Numbered from the stretch's first letter, positions 10,188 through 19,070 are shown. The stretch: 64,000 nucleotides of DNA from Mycobacterium gordonae (GCF_017086405.1 NZ_CP070973.1:3132739-3196738); one strand, 5' to 3'. The notes: generated by a model from the sequence alone, not told the origin. Numbers and translations are program-made.

Positions 10188-10945
10188 TCAGGCTTGCGGG
10201 CTTCGACGAGGACACGGGCCGCGTGGGCGATAAACGGTCCGTCGGTTTGGATGCGCTCGTGAAGTTCACGCAGCCGCCCGCGGTAGCGGTCGACGGTGAA
10301 GTCGGGCAATGTCCAGATCACTTTGCGCAGGAAGTAGACGACGGCGCCGACGTCGAAGAATTCCTGCCGCAGCCGTTCGAGTCGCATGTTAACGATTTGC
10401 AGACCGGCTGATTCCGCATGTGCACGTTCGTGTTCCGGGTCGCGGCGGGCCCAGGCGTGCGGTTGCGGCCCGATGAAGAATTCGACCAGCTCCGCCGCTG
10501 TGGCCGGGCCGATGTGCTGGGCGAGATAGGTTCCGGCGGGCCGCAGCACCCGGGCGATCTCAGACCAGGGCACGCTGTTGGGGTGCCGGCTGGTCACCAG
10601 GTCGAAGGAATCGTCGGCGAACGGCAGCACCGACTCGTCTGGCACGGACACCACCACCACGCCGCGCGGGTGCAGGAGCCTGGTGGCCAGCGCGGCGTTC
10701 GGCGGCCAGGGCTCGACGGCGGCCATGGTCGGCGGAAATCTCTCCGCTCCCGCCAATACCTCGCCGCCTCCGGTCTGGATGTCCAGTGCCGCCGAGACGC
10801 TCGCCAGCCGACTGCTCATCAGCCGTTGGTAACCCCAGGACGGGCGCTGTTCGGTCGCGCGGCCCTCCAACCATGAGAAGTCCCAACCGTCGACCGACGC
10901 CGAATCGGCTTCCGCCACCAGCTCTTCGAAGGCGCGATCACTCAC
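10184..10945 (-). CDS. Class I SAM-dependent methyltransferase, copy 1 of a tandem pair
   Basis: A 253-residue paralogue of the downstream methyltransferase. Shared blocks include [33 protein letters not shown] (motif I), LPFADDSFDLVTSRHP and FFDVGAVVYFLRKVIW. Start is GTG 10945, sharing bases with the stop of the upstream lipoprotein gene (GTGA overlap, 10942-10945). The frame is open far upstream on this strand, but that extension would run through lprI and lacks any methyltransferase features, so it is rejected. The gene order lprI, methyltransferase 1, methyltransferase 2 with 4-bp overlaps indicates a single transcript made by local duplication. Confidence 0.86.
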   Translation of the reverse strand: MSDRAFEELVAEADSASVDGWDFSWLEGRATEQRPSWGYQRLMSSRLASVSAALDIQTGGGEVLAGAERFPPTMAAVEPWPPNAALATRLLHPRGVVVVSVPDESVLPFADDSFDLVTSRHPNSVPWSEIARVLRPAGTYLAQHIGPATAAELVEFFIGPQPHAWARRDPEHERAHAESAGLQIVNMRLERLRQEFFDVGAVVYFLRKVIWTLPDFTVDRYRGRLRELHERIQTDGPFIAHAARVLVEARKPE

Positions 10946-11586
10946 TGGGTGTGGCAGACGAATTTGGTGCCGCCTAGATCCAGGGTCACCTCGCCCTGGT
11001 GCTCCCAGTATTCCGACCCTTGCCGGCCATACCTGGCGCCACTGCCGGAGGGCTGGATGAAGAGGATGACGCGCACGCCTTTCCAGTCCAGTACCGCGGT
11101 CTTGGGATCGAGCTGGTTGTAGAACTGCGCGGTCAACGTTCCGGCGTCGGCGGGGCAGTTGTAGGTCACGACGGGTGGCGCGACGGTGGCCGGGTCGGCG
11201 ATGGCCAGTTCGACCAGCCGCGTCTGGTAGGCCTCGAGCACGCAGACCCGCATCTCGACGGCATCGGCGCACCCGTCGCGCACGGTGGCGAATGCGCCCT
11301 GTGCGGTGGTCAGGGAGGGCTGGTCGGCGCCCGGCCGCGCCAGCGCTTGCTGGTAGGCGGCCTGCAGACGTTGGTCCAGATCGCTCAACTGCGGATCGTC
11401 GCAGACCAACTGCTGCGCCTTGTTCGCCGGCTTGGCGCAGTCGAACGTCCGGGCCGGGGCGGGCGGCTTGGCGGAGGTGGTCGCGGACGACGTGGGGCTC
11501 GAGGACGCCGCGGGCCGGGACCCGCCGGATTGGCCACTGCAGGCGCTGACGAGCAGTACGGCCAGGATGGCGACGATCAGTCTCAT
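10942..11586 (-). CDS. lprI: Lysozyme-inhibitor lipoprotein LprI
   Basis: A 214-residue secreted lipoprotein. The signal peptide MRLIVAILAVLLVSAC ends in a lipobox (VSAC, lipid-modified Cys16), followed by a Ser/Pro/Ala linker. The first domain (FDCAKPANKAQQLVC, then LDQRLQAAYQQAL) is the LprI/DUF1311-type cysteine domain. The C-terminal part (YNCPADAGTLTAQFYN to LDLGGTKFVCHTQ) is an MliC-like lysozyme-inhibitor fold. M. tuberculosis LprI (Rv1541c) inhibits lysozyme and aids survival in macrophages. In H37Rv it is beside glbN; here that partner is absent and two methyltransferase genes follow instead in an overlapping operon. It should be matured by the LspA encoded nearby. Confidence 0.92.
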   Translation of the reverse strand: MRLIVAILAVLLVSACSGQSGGSRPAASSSPTSSATTSAKPPAPARTFDCAKPANKAQQLVCDDPQLSDLDQRLQAAYQQALARPGADQPSLTTAQGAFATVRDGCADAVEMRVCVLEAYQTRLVELAIADPATVAPPVVTYNCPADAGTLTAQFYNQLDPKTAVLDWKGVRVILFIQPSGSGARYGRQGSEYWEHQGEVTLDLGGTKFVCHTQ

Positions 11587-11910
11587 ACCTGCTGACTACC
11601 GGGTTGCGGGTAGCAGCACACCCGCGACACGCCGTCGAGGGCGCCGCAGACTTACACCTGAACGCACCTGCTTTGCCGCGAGGGTCCGCAAGGTTGGGTC
11701 GCGAGGGTCCGCAAGATGCCGGGCGTGGCGGCGTGTCGGTGGCGACATGCGGGGCTCTCGGCGGGCGGGGGAGAGGGCAAGTCCGCGGCCGCGGCCACGG
11801 CATCTCGATGACCGTGTCATCGCCTGTATACCTATTCACCGATTGATGTCCTAGGTTGGCTTCATGACCCTCCGTCACAACTTCCACACCGCCATCAGGA
11901 GCAACTGTCG
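11587..11910. other. Divergent intergenic region at the missing glbN position
   Basis: These 324 bp separate lprI from the divergent dehydrogenase gene. In M. tuberculosis the truncated haemoglobin gene glbN (Rv1542c) lies here, but the spacer is too short to hold it and I see no remnant. A 15-bp direct repeat (GCGAGGGTCCGCAAG) occurs at 11678-11692 and 11701-11715. The last ~20 bases before 11911 contain an AGGAG ribosome-binding site for the following gene. Confidence 0.6.
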
Positions 11911-12927
11911 ATGAATCTTGGTGACCTCACGCATCTGGTCGAAAAACCGTTCGCGGCTGTGTCGAACATGATCAACACGCCGAATTCCGCGGGTCGGTAC
12001 CGGCCTTTCTATCTGAGGAATCTGCTGGACGCCGTCCAGGGCCGCAAGCTCAGCGATGCGGTCCAAGGCAAAGTCGTTCTCATCACGGGCGGGTCGTCCG
12101 GCATCGGCGAGGCCGCTGCGCACAAGATCGCCGAGGCGGGCGGCACTGTCGTATTGGTCGCCCGCACCCTGGAAAACCTCGAAAAGGTCGCCGACGACAT
12201 ACGGGCCAACGGGGGTACCGCGCACGTCTACCCTTGCGATCTGTCCGACACCGACGCCATCGCCGCGATGGCCGACAAGGTGCTCGAGGACCTCGGCGGT
12301 GTCGACATTTTGATCAACAACGCCGGCCGCTCGATCCGGCGCTCACTGGCGCTGTCCTACGACCGGATCCACGACTACCAGCGCACCATCCAGCTGAACT
12401 ACCTCGGCGCGGTCCAGCTGATTCTCAAGTTCATCCCCGGTATGCGGGAGCGCGGTTTCGGCCACATCGTCAACGTCTCCTCGGTCGGCGTTCAGACGCG
12501 CGCGCCGCGCTTTGGCGCCTACATCGCCAGCAAAGCCGCGCTGGACAGTCTGTGCGACGCGCTCCAGGCGGAGACCGTGAGCGACAACGTCCGGTTCACC
12601 ACCGTTCACATGGCGCTAGTTCGCACGCCGATGATCAGCCCGACCACCATGTACGACCATTTCCCGACGCTGACGCCCGATCAGGCAGCCGGGGTGATCA
12701 CCGACGCGCTGATCCACCGGCCCCGGCGTGCCAGTTCGCCGTTCGGGCAGTTCGCCGCGGTCGCCGACGCCGTCAATCCGGCTGTGATGGATCGGGTACG
12801 CAACCGCGCATTCGGCATGTTCGACGACTCCTCGGCGGCGAAGGGCAGCGAGAAACCAAGCGACGAAACAGATCTCGACAAACGCAGCGAAACCTTCCTG
12901 CAGGCTACCCGAGGGATACATTGGTGA
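11911..12927 (+). CDS. Short-chain dehydrogenase/reductase (Rv1543-like, possible fatty acyl-CoA reductase)
   Basis: A 338-residue classical short-chain dehydrogenase with an N-terminal extension of about 50 residues. The cofactor motif is ITGGSSGIGEAAA, the NNAG motif is present (LINNAGRSI), and the active-site Ser and YIASK give the Ser-Tyr-Lys catalytic set. The C-terminal extension is polar. M. tuberculosis Rv1543, the positional equivalent, is annotated as a possible fatty acyl-CoA reductase, which fits but is unproven. An AGGAG ribosome-binding site precedes ATG 11911. The next dehydrogenase gene begins 5 bp after the stop, so the two form an operon. Confidence 0.9.
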   Translation: MNLGDLTHLVEKPFAAVSNMINTPNSAGRYRPFYLRNLLDAVQGRKLSDAVQGKVVLITGGSSGIGEAAAHKIAEAGGTVVLVARTLENLEKVADDIRANGGTAHVYPCDLSDTDAIAAMADKVLEDLGGVDILINNAGRSIRRSLALSYDRIHDYQRTIQLNYLGAVQLILKFIPGMRERGFGHIVNVSSVGVQTRAPRFGAYIASKAALDSLCDALQAETVSDNVRFTTVHMALVRTPMISPTTMYDHFPTLTPDQAAGVITDALIHRPRRASSPFGQFAAVADAVNPAVMDRVRNRAFGMFDDSSAAKGSEKPSDETDLDKRSETFLQATRGIHW

Positions 12928-12931
12928 CCTC

Positions 12932-13735
12932 ATGAGCCTTCCCAAACCCGACACGCAGAGCACCGTCGTCATCACCGGGGCCTCGTCGGGCATCGGTACC
13001 GAGCTTGCAAAAGGCCTGGCACGCCGGGGTTTTCCGCTGATGCTGGTGGCACGGCGTCGCGAACGTCTTGATGAGCTCGCCGACAGGCTGCGGGAGCGTG
13101 ACAAAGTCGACGTCGAAGTGCTGCCGCTGGACCTCTCGGACGCCGCTGCGCGAGCCACCCTCGCGCAGCGGCTGAATACCGATCCGATTGCGGGACTGTG
13201 CAACAGCGCCGGGTTCGGTACCAGCGGGCGCTTCTACGAACTGCCGGCCGAACGCGAGAGCGAGGAGGTCACCCTCAACGCGCTGGCGTTGATGGAGCTC
13301 ACCCGGGCCGTGCTACCGGGCATGGTGGAGCGGGGCGCCGGCGCAGTGCTGAACATCGCCTCGATTGCCGGGTTCCAGCCCCTTCCGTTCATGGCGGTCT
13401 ATTCGGCCACTAAGGCATTTGTGCTGACATTCTCCGAGGCGGTTCAAGAGGAGTTGCACGGTACGGGCGTGTCGGTCACGGCGCTGTGTCCCGGGCCGGT
13501 TCCCACCGAATGGGCCGAGATCGCCAGCGCCGAGCGGTTCAGCATTCCCCTTGCGCAGGTATCCCCGGAAGACGTCGCCGAACAGGCCATTCAGGGCATG
13601 CTGTCCGGCCGACGCGGCGTCGTGCCCGGTCTGGTGCCCAAGGTCGCCAGCACCACGGGCCGGCTGCTGCCACGCAGTGTGCTGCTGCCGGCGATCCGGA
13701 TCGGAAACAAGCTGCGCGGCGGACCGAGCCACTGA
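12932..13735 (+). CDS. Short-chain dehydrogenase/reductase (Rv1544-like ketoacyl reductase)
   Basis: A 267-residue classical short-chain dehydrogenase. The NADP(H) motif ITGASSGIGTELAK, the CNSAGFG variant of the NNAG motif, a serine in LNIASIAG and the catalytic YSATK are all in order. GAVQEELHGTGVSVTALCPGPV is typical of ketoacyl reductase-like members. It matches M. tuberculosis Rv1544, annotated as a possible ketoacyl reductase. It follows the Rv1543-like gene by 5 bp and is probably co-transcribed with it in lipid metabolism. Its stop is only 3 bp from the stop of the convergent pseudokinase gene. Confidence 0.9.
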   Translation: MSLPKPDTQSTVVITGASSGIGTELAKGLARRGFPLMLVARRRERLDELADRLRERDKVDVEVLPLDLSDAAARATLAQRLNTDPIAGLCNSAGFGTSGRFYELPAERESEEVTLNALALMELTRAVLPGMVERGAGAVLNIASIAGFQPLPFMAVYSATKAFVLTFSEAVQEELHGTGVSVTALCPGPVPTEWAEIASAERFSIPLAQVSPEDVAEQAIQGMLSGRRGVVPGLVPKVASTTGRLLPRSVLLPAIRIGNKLRGGPSH

Positions 13736-13738
13736 CGG

Positions 13739-15322
13739 CTACTTCTCCGGGACAATCTTGAGTACCTGTCCCGGTTGCACGGTCTTGTCTGATCGGCTGG
13801 AAACCGCGCCCGTCAGGACGTAGAGATTGTCGGCCGCGTCGACGGCCACACCGTGCGAGCTCGCTGGAATCGGCATTGAGACGGGGCTGCCGCCGCTTGC
13901 GGGCACCTCGACGAATTTCCTGCTGAAACCGTCGGCGACGAACATGTTGCCCGTGCTGTCGAACGCAATATGGCGTGGCTCCAAGAGATCGGGAATGGGC
14001 AGCGTGGTGGTGGCAGTGGCGCCGGGCGCCAATTTGAAGACCTTGCCGTGGCCGGTGCCTTCGACGCCGGAACTGACGTAGACGTTGCCGGCCTTGTCCA
14101 CCGCTATGCCTTTGGGCACGTAGAGGTCATTGAAGGACAGGTCGGTCGGCCGGTTCTCGCCCGGGGCCAGTTTCTTCACCCCGTACTTCAGCTTCAGACC
14201 GGAAGTCAGCAGACCGCCGACCGCATACACGTTGCCCGCCGCATCGAAGGTGATGGCGTCGATCCGCGAAAATCCGCGGAACTGTAGTCGCATGGGGCTG
14301 CTCTTGCCGGCCTCCAACACCCACACCTGGGTGCCTTCGCTGTAGTAGATGTTGCCAGCCGGGTCGACTTCCAGGTCCGTTGCGGAACGAACGTTGACAC
14401 CGGGTATGTCGACGGCGGCCGCGTCCCCGGCACCGGGAGCCAGTTTGAACAGCATCGACGGCAGCGAGTCAAATGACCCCTCACTGACCAGAGAAGCCAG
14501 TGCGTATACGTTGCCCGCCCCGTCGACGCCTACGCTTGTCGTCACGCCCAGAGCGGGAAAAGGCAGCGCGGTGGGCAGCGCGGTGTAGCTGCGCTTTGAC
14601 GAGGCGGTTGTCGTGGTGGGCGTGGTGTGTGCTGAACTCCCGGAGCGGTGGACGAGTTTGGGGATCGCGAACGCGGCCGCCACCACTGCCGTCACGATCG
14701 CGACGATCGCGATGATCGGTGCCGCGCGCCCTCGGCGCCGCGGCGGCGACGGCAGCGGCCTCGGCCGCGTGTGCGGGTAGGACACCGTTCGTCCGGTATT
14801 CCATTGCGGCGGTGAATGATTCGATGGTGGAGGCGTCGGCGGAAGTGGAATCGTCCTGGTCACCGCCGCCGCGAGGGCATCCTGCGCGGCCTTGGCCAAT
14901 TCGGTGGCGCTGCGGTAGCGGTCTTCGGGGTTGGCGGCCAGGCCCCTGGCGATGACGATGTCCAACCCGGCCGGGATGCCGGGCCGCTGCCGGCTGGGCG
15001 GTGCTGCCGAGGTTTGCGGGGGGCTTCCGGTCAGGCACTCGTAAAGCAGCGCAGCCAGCGCGGCGACGTCGGCGCGGTGGGTCGCCTCGGTGTTGGTGAT
15101 AAGTGCGCGGGTCCGGTCGGTGGACGGCGTGCTGCCGCCGGCATCCCCGAGATGGGCTGAGCCGTCGTCGGCCAACAAGATGGTGTCGGTGGTGACTTCG
15201 CGGTGCACGGTCTGCTGAGCGTGACTGTCGTCGATCACCGACGCGATCTGGCGTACCACATCCACCGCACGACCCGGTTCGAGCGGACCATGTTGCGCCA
15301 GTTGAGTTTTCAGGTCGACCAT
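13739..15322 (-). CDS. Membrane pseudokinase with extracellular NHL propeller (third gene of operon)
   Basis: A 527-residue protein built like its two upstream neighbours but with a decayed kinase part. It begins at the hinge (LKTQLAQHGPLEPGRAV), so the whole N-lobe, with the glycine loop and ATP-anchoring Lys, is absent. HRDVKPANILL of the paralogues is here HREVTTDTILL (about residues 40-50), DFG is DAG (60-62), and the activation loop and APE motif are gone. The alpha-F to alpha-I part remains (ALLYECLTGS, GIPAGLDIVIARGL, DRYRSATELAKAA). A Pro-rich linker, a membrane segment at about 201-220 and an outer propeller of NHL-like units (VDGAGNVYAL, VDKAGNVYVSS) follow. ATG 15322 shares its A with the upstream TGA. 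Catalysis is very unlikely; a signalling or decoy role is inferred. Confidence 0.87.
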   Translation of the reverse strand: MVDLKTQLAQHGPLEPGRAVDVVRQIASVIDDSHAQQTVHREVTTDTILLADDGSAHLGDAGGSTPSTDRTRALITNTEATHRADVAALAALLYECLTGSPPQTSAAPPSRQRPGIPAGLDIVIARGLAANPEDRYRSATELAKAAQDALAAAVTRTIPLPPTPPPSNHSPPQWNTGRTVSYPHTRPRPLPSPPRRRGRAAPIIAIVAIVTAVVAAAFAIPKLVHRSGSSAHTTPTTTTASSKRSYTALPTALPFPALGVTTSVGVDGAGNVYALASLVSEGSFDSLPSMLFKLAPGAGDAAAVDIPGVNVRSATDLEVDPAGNIYYSEGTQVWVLEAGKSSPMRLQFRGFSRIDAITFDAAGNVYAVGGLLTSGLKLKYGVKKLAPGENRPTDLSFNDLYVPKGIAVDKAGNVYVSSGVEGTGHGKVFKLAPGATATTTLPIPDLLEPRHIAFDSTGNMFVADGFSRKFVEVPASGGSPVSMPIPASSHGVAVDAADNLYVLTGAVSSRSDKTVQPGQVLKIVPEK

Positions 15323-17223
15323 CAACCAGCTCCAACCTTGAGCAGTCGATTGTTCTCGGTCAGGTAGACGTTGCCCGCCGCGTCCACAGCAACACCGCCG
15401 AAAGACTGGTTCTCCGGCGCGGTGGGTGTGGTCGACGTCGTGGCCCCGACCGGGAGTTTCAACAGTTTGCCCAGATTGCCGGAATTGTCGACCACATAGA
15501 CGGTCGACTTGGCGTCGACGGCAACGCCTTGTGCTCGGCCGAGCTGAGAGAAGGGCAACTGCGTGGGACTGCTTGCGCCGGGTGCCAGTTTGAGGACCCG
15601 GCCCATCTGCAGGCCGTAGACATTTCCGGCACCGTCCACAGCAACGCTCTCGAACAAGCCACCTCCGAACGGAAGCACCGTGGGTGCCGGGGCGTCGACT
15701 GCCAGCCGAAGCACTTGGTCGCGCGCGGACACGTAGACATTGCCGCCGCCGTCGACCGCGAGACCGGACGGCAGCATCGCGCCGAACGGAAGTTCGACGG
15801 GTGACGTTGCGCCCGGCGGGAGTTTCCAGACCTGGCCCGTGCCGGGGGTGGACCAGTCGGTGACGTAGAGGTTGCCGGCGGAGTCCACGGCCACAGACTT
15901 GGGCTTAGTAAGCCCACGAATCGGGACCTCGGTGGGGGCGTTCGAGTTCGCAGCGAGCTTAAACACCTTCTTATTGCCGCTGTCGACGACGAATATGTTG
16001 CCGGTGGCGTCGAGCGTCACACCGCTCAGATCGCCGTATCCGAGAGTCGTCAACGGGGTGGCGTTCAAAGGTGGTGCGGCGCTGGCGGTCGGGGTGGTCG
16101 GGGTGGTCGGGGTGGTTGGGCCGTTCGTGGTACTGCGGGCGGACCGAGCTGCATTCGGTGCGCCCGAGACCGTCACCACGACGGCGGTGATGGCGGCAAT
16201 GGCGCCCAGGGCGGCCACGATGACCGCGATGCGACGCCGGAGTTTGCGCCGGAATGCCTGGGGCACTTGCATTGTCGGGGCTTGGGTCGGCGCTTGGGTC
16301 GGCGCCGGTGGGTGCCACGTCTGCGTCGGCGGCGCGGCATGAGGCGCCCAGGACGGGTTGGGGACCGGTGTGCTCAGGGCGCGCCGGGCGGCCGCGGCGA
16401 GTTCGCCGGCGCTTCGGTAGCGATGCCCAGGCTCCTTGGCCATGCCACGGGCGATCACCTCGTCACAACCGATCGGAATCCCTGGCCGTTGTTGGCTGGG
16501 ACGCGGTGGTGGCGACGTCAAGTGGGCGGCGACCAGGGCAGGTATTTCGGTCCGGCTCTGGAAAGGCGACACTCCGGTCAAGCATTCGTAGAGCACACAG
16601 GCCAGCGCGTAGATGTCGGCGCCCGGCGTGACGTGTCCGGAAGCGAGACGCTCGGGGGCGAGGTAGGCGAAGGAACCGACCGTGGTGCCTTCGCTGGTGA
16701 GTTTGGTGTCGGTCGCGGCGTTGGCCAGCCCGAAGTCGACCAGGCAGGCGAAATCGTCCTTGCCGAGCAGGATGTTGGCCGGTTTGACGTCACGGTGGAT
16801 CACCGTCTCGGCGTGGGCGGCATCCAGCGCCGCCGCGATCTGACGCACGATATTCACCGAGCGCTCCGGGCCCAGCGCCCCGTCGCGCTCCAGCACGCTC
16901 TGCAGGTCGGTGCCGTCGATGAGCCGCATGTCGATATAGAGCTGCCCGTCGATCTCGCCGCAACCGTGAATCGGCACCACATGCGGGTCGTGCAGACGCC
17001 CGGCGGTCCGGGCCTCGCGGAAAAGTCGCTCCCGGAACGCCGGATTGTGAGAGTAGCTGCTGGACAGCAGCTTCAGCGCTACCACGCGATGCATGACGGT
17101 GTCTTCGGCCTCATAGACTTCGCCGAATCCGCCGGTACCGAGCAGTCGTCGCAGCAGATACGGCCCGAAGCGGGTGCCGACGCGCGGGCGCGACGAATTC
17201 CTGACCGCCGGATCGTCGGTCAT
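15322..17223 (-). CDS. PknD-like serine/threonine kinase with NHL propeller (second gene of operon)
   Basis: A 633-residue transmembrane kinase. The cytosolic kinase domain (about 19-285) has a glycine loop (LGTGGFGEVYEAED), ATP-binding Lys51 in VALKLL, helix-C Glu70, HRDVKPANILL with catalytic Asp145, DFG at 163-165, and APE after an activation loop with several Thr/Ser. A Pro/Thr-rich juxtamembrane linker and one membrane segment (about 332-354) lead to an extracellular NHL beta-propeller with repeats such as VDSAGNLYVTD and VDGGGNVYVSA. The layout matches M. tuberculosis PknD. The gene overlaps its neighbour on each side by 4 bp and 1 bp, so all three are probably made together. Substrates and ligand are unknown. 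Confidence 0.94.
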   Translation of the reverse strand: MTDDPAVRNSSRPRVGTRFGPYLLRRLLGTGGFGEVYEAEDTVMHRVVALKLLSSSYSHNPAFRERLFREARTAGRLHDPHVVPIHGCGEIDGQLYIDMRLIDGTDLQSVLERDGALGPERSVNIVRQIAAALDAAHAETVIHRDVKPANILLGKDDFACLVDFGLANAATDTKLTSEGTTVGSFAYLAPERLASGHVTPGADIYALACVLYECLTGVSPFQSRTEIPALVAAHLTSPPPRPSQQRPGIPIGCDEVIARGMAKEPGHRYRSAGELAAAARRALSTPVPNPSWAPHAAPPTQTWHPPAPTQAPTQAPTMQVPQAFRRKLRRRIAVIVAALGAIAAITAVVVTVSGAPNAARSARSTTNGPTTPTTPTTPTASAAPPLNATPLTTLGYGDLSGVTLDATGNIFVVDSGNKKVFKLAANSNAPTEVPIRGLTKPKSVAVDSAGNLYVTDWSTPGTGQVWKLPPGATSPVELPFGAMLPSGLAVDGGGNVYVSARDQVLRLAVDAPAPTVLPFGGGLFESVAVDGAGNVYGLQMGRVLKLAPGASSPTQLPFSQLGRAQGVAVDAKSTVYVVDNSGNLGKLLKLPVGATTSTTPTAPENQSFGGVAVDAAGNVYLTENNRLLKVGAG

Positions 17224-19070
17224 TGGGGTGGTCCCAGTTCCAGCACCTTGCCGGTCGCGCAGTCGTCCGTGCGATGGCAGTCGACGACAAACAGGTCACC
17301 GGCTCTGTCGACCGCTATGCCGAGCGGATAGTTCAGGCCGGGGAAGGCGAGCCGGGTCGCGCTGGTGGCACCCGCGGACAACCTGAAGATCTCGTGCCCA
17401 TCCAGATCGGAGACATAAACGTTGCCGCCGGGGTCCACTGCCACCGCGTACGGGCGTTGCAGCCCGGCGAACGGCAACTCAGTGGGGGTGGTGGCGCCGA
17501 CGGGCAATTTGAGCACTCGTCGGTCATCGCTGTCGGCGATGTAGATATTGCCGTCGTTGTCCACCGCGATGCCCCCAGGCCCGCTCATCGGAACGGTCGG
17601 CATCAGTTGGATGGCGCTGGTTGCCCCCGGGAGCAGCTTCAGCACCTGTTTGAGCGCGTTGTCGGTCAGGTAGACGCTGCCGTCCTTTCCCACCGCCAGA
17701 CCCGTCGGCCGGCCAATGTGGCCGAACGGCAGCAAGATCGGGCCGCGGGCGCCGGGGGAGAGCTTCCACACCCCGGGCGCGTGAATATCCGCGAGGTAGA
17801 CGTTGCCCGCTGCGTCCACTGAAACGTCCAAGCCGTAAATCTCCCCGAAAGCCAACTCGGTAGGGGAGGTCTGCCCGGGCGGCAGTTTCAGCACCCGGCC
17901 TTCTGGAGAGTGGTTGGTCAACTCGGCGACGTAGACGGTCCCGGTTTCGTCGACCGCCACGCCGCGCGGCTTCACCAGATCGGGAAACTTCAGCACGGTC
18001 GGAATGGTGGAGGAGGGCCGCGGAGTGGAGGCCGCCGAAGGTCGGGCGCCGTTGTCGCGGTGCACGATCGCGACAATTCCGACGGTGATCGCCACCGCCA
18101 GCAGCGCGATCGCGGCCACCACCAACACGGCACGTCCGCGGCGCTTGCGATGGGGCGGATGCGCCCACGGTGGCCGAGACACGGGAGGGTGGTGCGGGAA
18201 AGGCGGGGGCGACTCAACGGTCCACTCGCGCGTCGGTGCGGCGGGGGTCAGGGCCTGCTGCGCGGCGTCGGCGAGTTCGCCGGCACTGCGGTACCGATCG
18301 TCGGGATTCTTGGCCATGCCGCGGGCGATCACCTCGTCCAGCGCGGCGGGAATGCCTGGCCGCCGTTGGCTCGGCCGTGGGATCGGCGCCGTCAGGTGGG
18401 CGGTCATCAGCGCCGACAGATCCCGATGCTCGTCGAATGGCGCCTTGCCGGTGAGCAATTCGTACAGTACACAGGCGAGCGCGTACACGTCGCAGCGGTG
18501 GTCGACCGGTGCGTCCGAAAGCCGTTCCGGTGCAACATAATCAAAAGTGCCAACGGCCTTACCGGTCTTGGTGAGCCGGGCGTCGCCGGCCGCACTGGCC
18601 AGACCGAAGTCGACCAGGCTGGCGAAGTCGTCCCCCGACAGCAGGATGTTCGCGGGTTTGACGTCGCGGTGCAGCACCTTTTCGGCGTGGGCGGCGTCCA
18701 GCGCCGCGGCGACCTGGCGTACCAGCCGCACCGCACGCGCAGGATCGAGCGGCCCGTCTCGCTCGAGCAGCGTCTCCAGGTCGACGCCGCGGACCAGCCG
18801 CATGTCGATGTAGACCTGGCCGTCGATCTCTCCGCAGCTGTGGATCGGCAGCACATGCGGCTCGCGCAGCCGGCCCGCGGTGTGGGCCTCGCGGAAAAGA
18901 CGCTCGCGGAACACCGGGTCCTGGGAGTAGGTGTTGCTCAACAACTTGAGCGCCACGGTGCGGTGCATGGCGGTGTCTTCGGCCTCGTAGACCTCGCCGA
19001 ACCCGCCGCTGCCCAACATCCGGATCAACCGATACGGCCCGAACTGCGAACCCGCCCGATCCTCCACCAC
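17220..19070 (-). CDS. PknD-like serine/threonine kinase with NHL propeller (first gene of operon)
   Basis: A 616-residue transmembrane kinase. The kinase domain has the glycine loop LGSGGFGEVYEAED, Lys42, helix-C Glu61, HRDVKPANILL with Asp136, DFG at 154-156 and an activation loop ending in VAPERL with Thr residues available for autophosphorylation. A His/Pro-rich linker and a membrane segment (about 314-336) lead to an outer NHL propeller (VDETGTVYVAE, VDAAGNVYLAD, VDNDGNIYIAD, VDPGGNVYVSD). Start GTG 19070 is chosen because AGAGGAGGGG lies just upstream; GTG 19067 and an extension to 19106 are alternatives, the latter without a ribosome-binding site. The promoter must lie between here and the 53-bp repeat array. 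Confidence 0.94.
   Translation of the reverse strand: MVEDRAGSQFGPYRLIRMLGSGGFGEVYEAEDTAMHRTVALKLLSNTYSQDPVFRERLFREAHTAGRLREPHVLPIHSCGEIDGQVYIDMRLVRGVDLETLLERDGPLDPARAVRLVRQVAAALDAAHAEKVLHRDVKPANILLSGDDFASLVDFGLASAAGDARLTKTGKAVGTFDYVAPERLSDAPVDHRCDVYALACVLYELLTGKAPFDEHRDLSALMTAHLTAPIPRPSQRRPGIPAALDEVIARGMAKNPDDRYRSAGELADAAQQALTPAAPTREWTVESPPPFPHHPPVSRPPWAHPPHRKRRGRAVLVVAAIALLAVAITVGIVAIVHRDNGARPSAASTPRPSSTIPTVLKFPDLVKPRGVAVDETGTVYVAELTNHSPEGRVLKLPPGQTSPTELAFGEIYGLDVSVDAAGNVYLADIHAPGVWKLSPGARGPILLPFGHIGRPTGLAVGKDGSVYLTDNALKQVLKLLPGATSAIQLMPTVPMSGPGGIAVDNDGNIYIADSDDRRVLKLPVGATTPTELPFAGLQRPYAVAVDPGGNVYVSDLDGHEIFRLSAGATSATRLAFPGLNYPLGIAVDRAGDLFVVDCHRTDDCATGKVLELGPPQ

Noticed and set aside
10946..11887. 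A 940-bp N-terminal extension of the first methyltransferase frame
   Set aside because: It runs through lprI in another frame on the same strand and is low-complexity Arg/Pro-rich with no domain. The real start is GTG 10945 overlapping the lprI stop.
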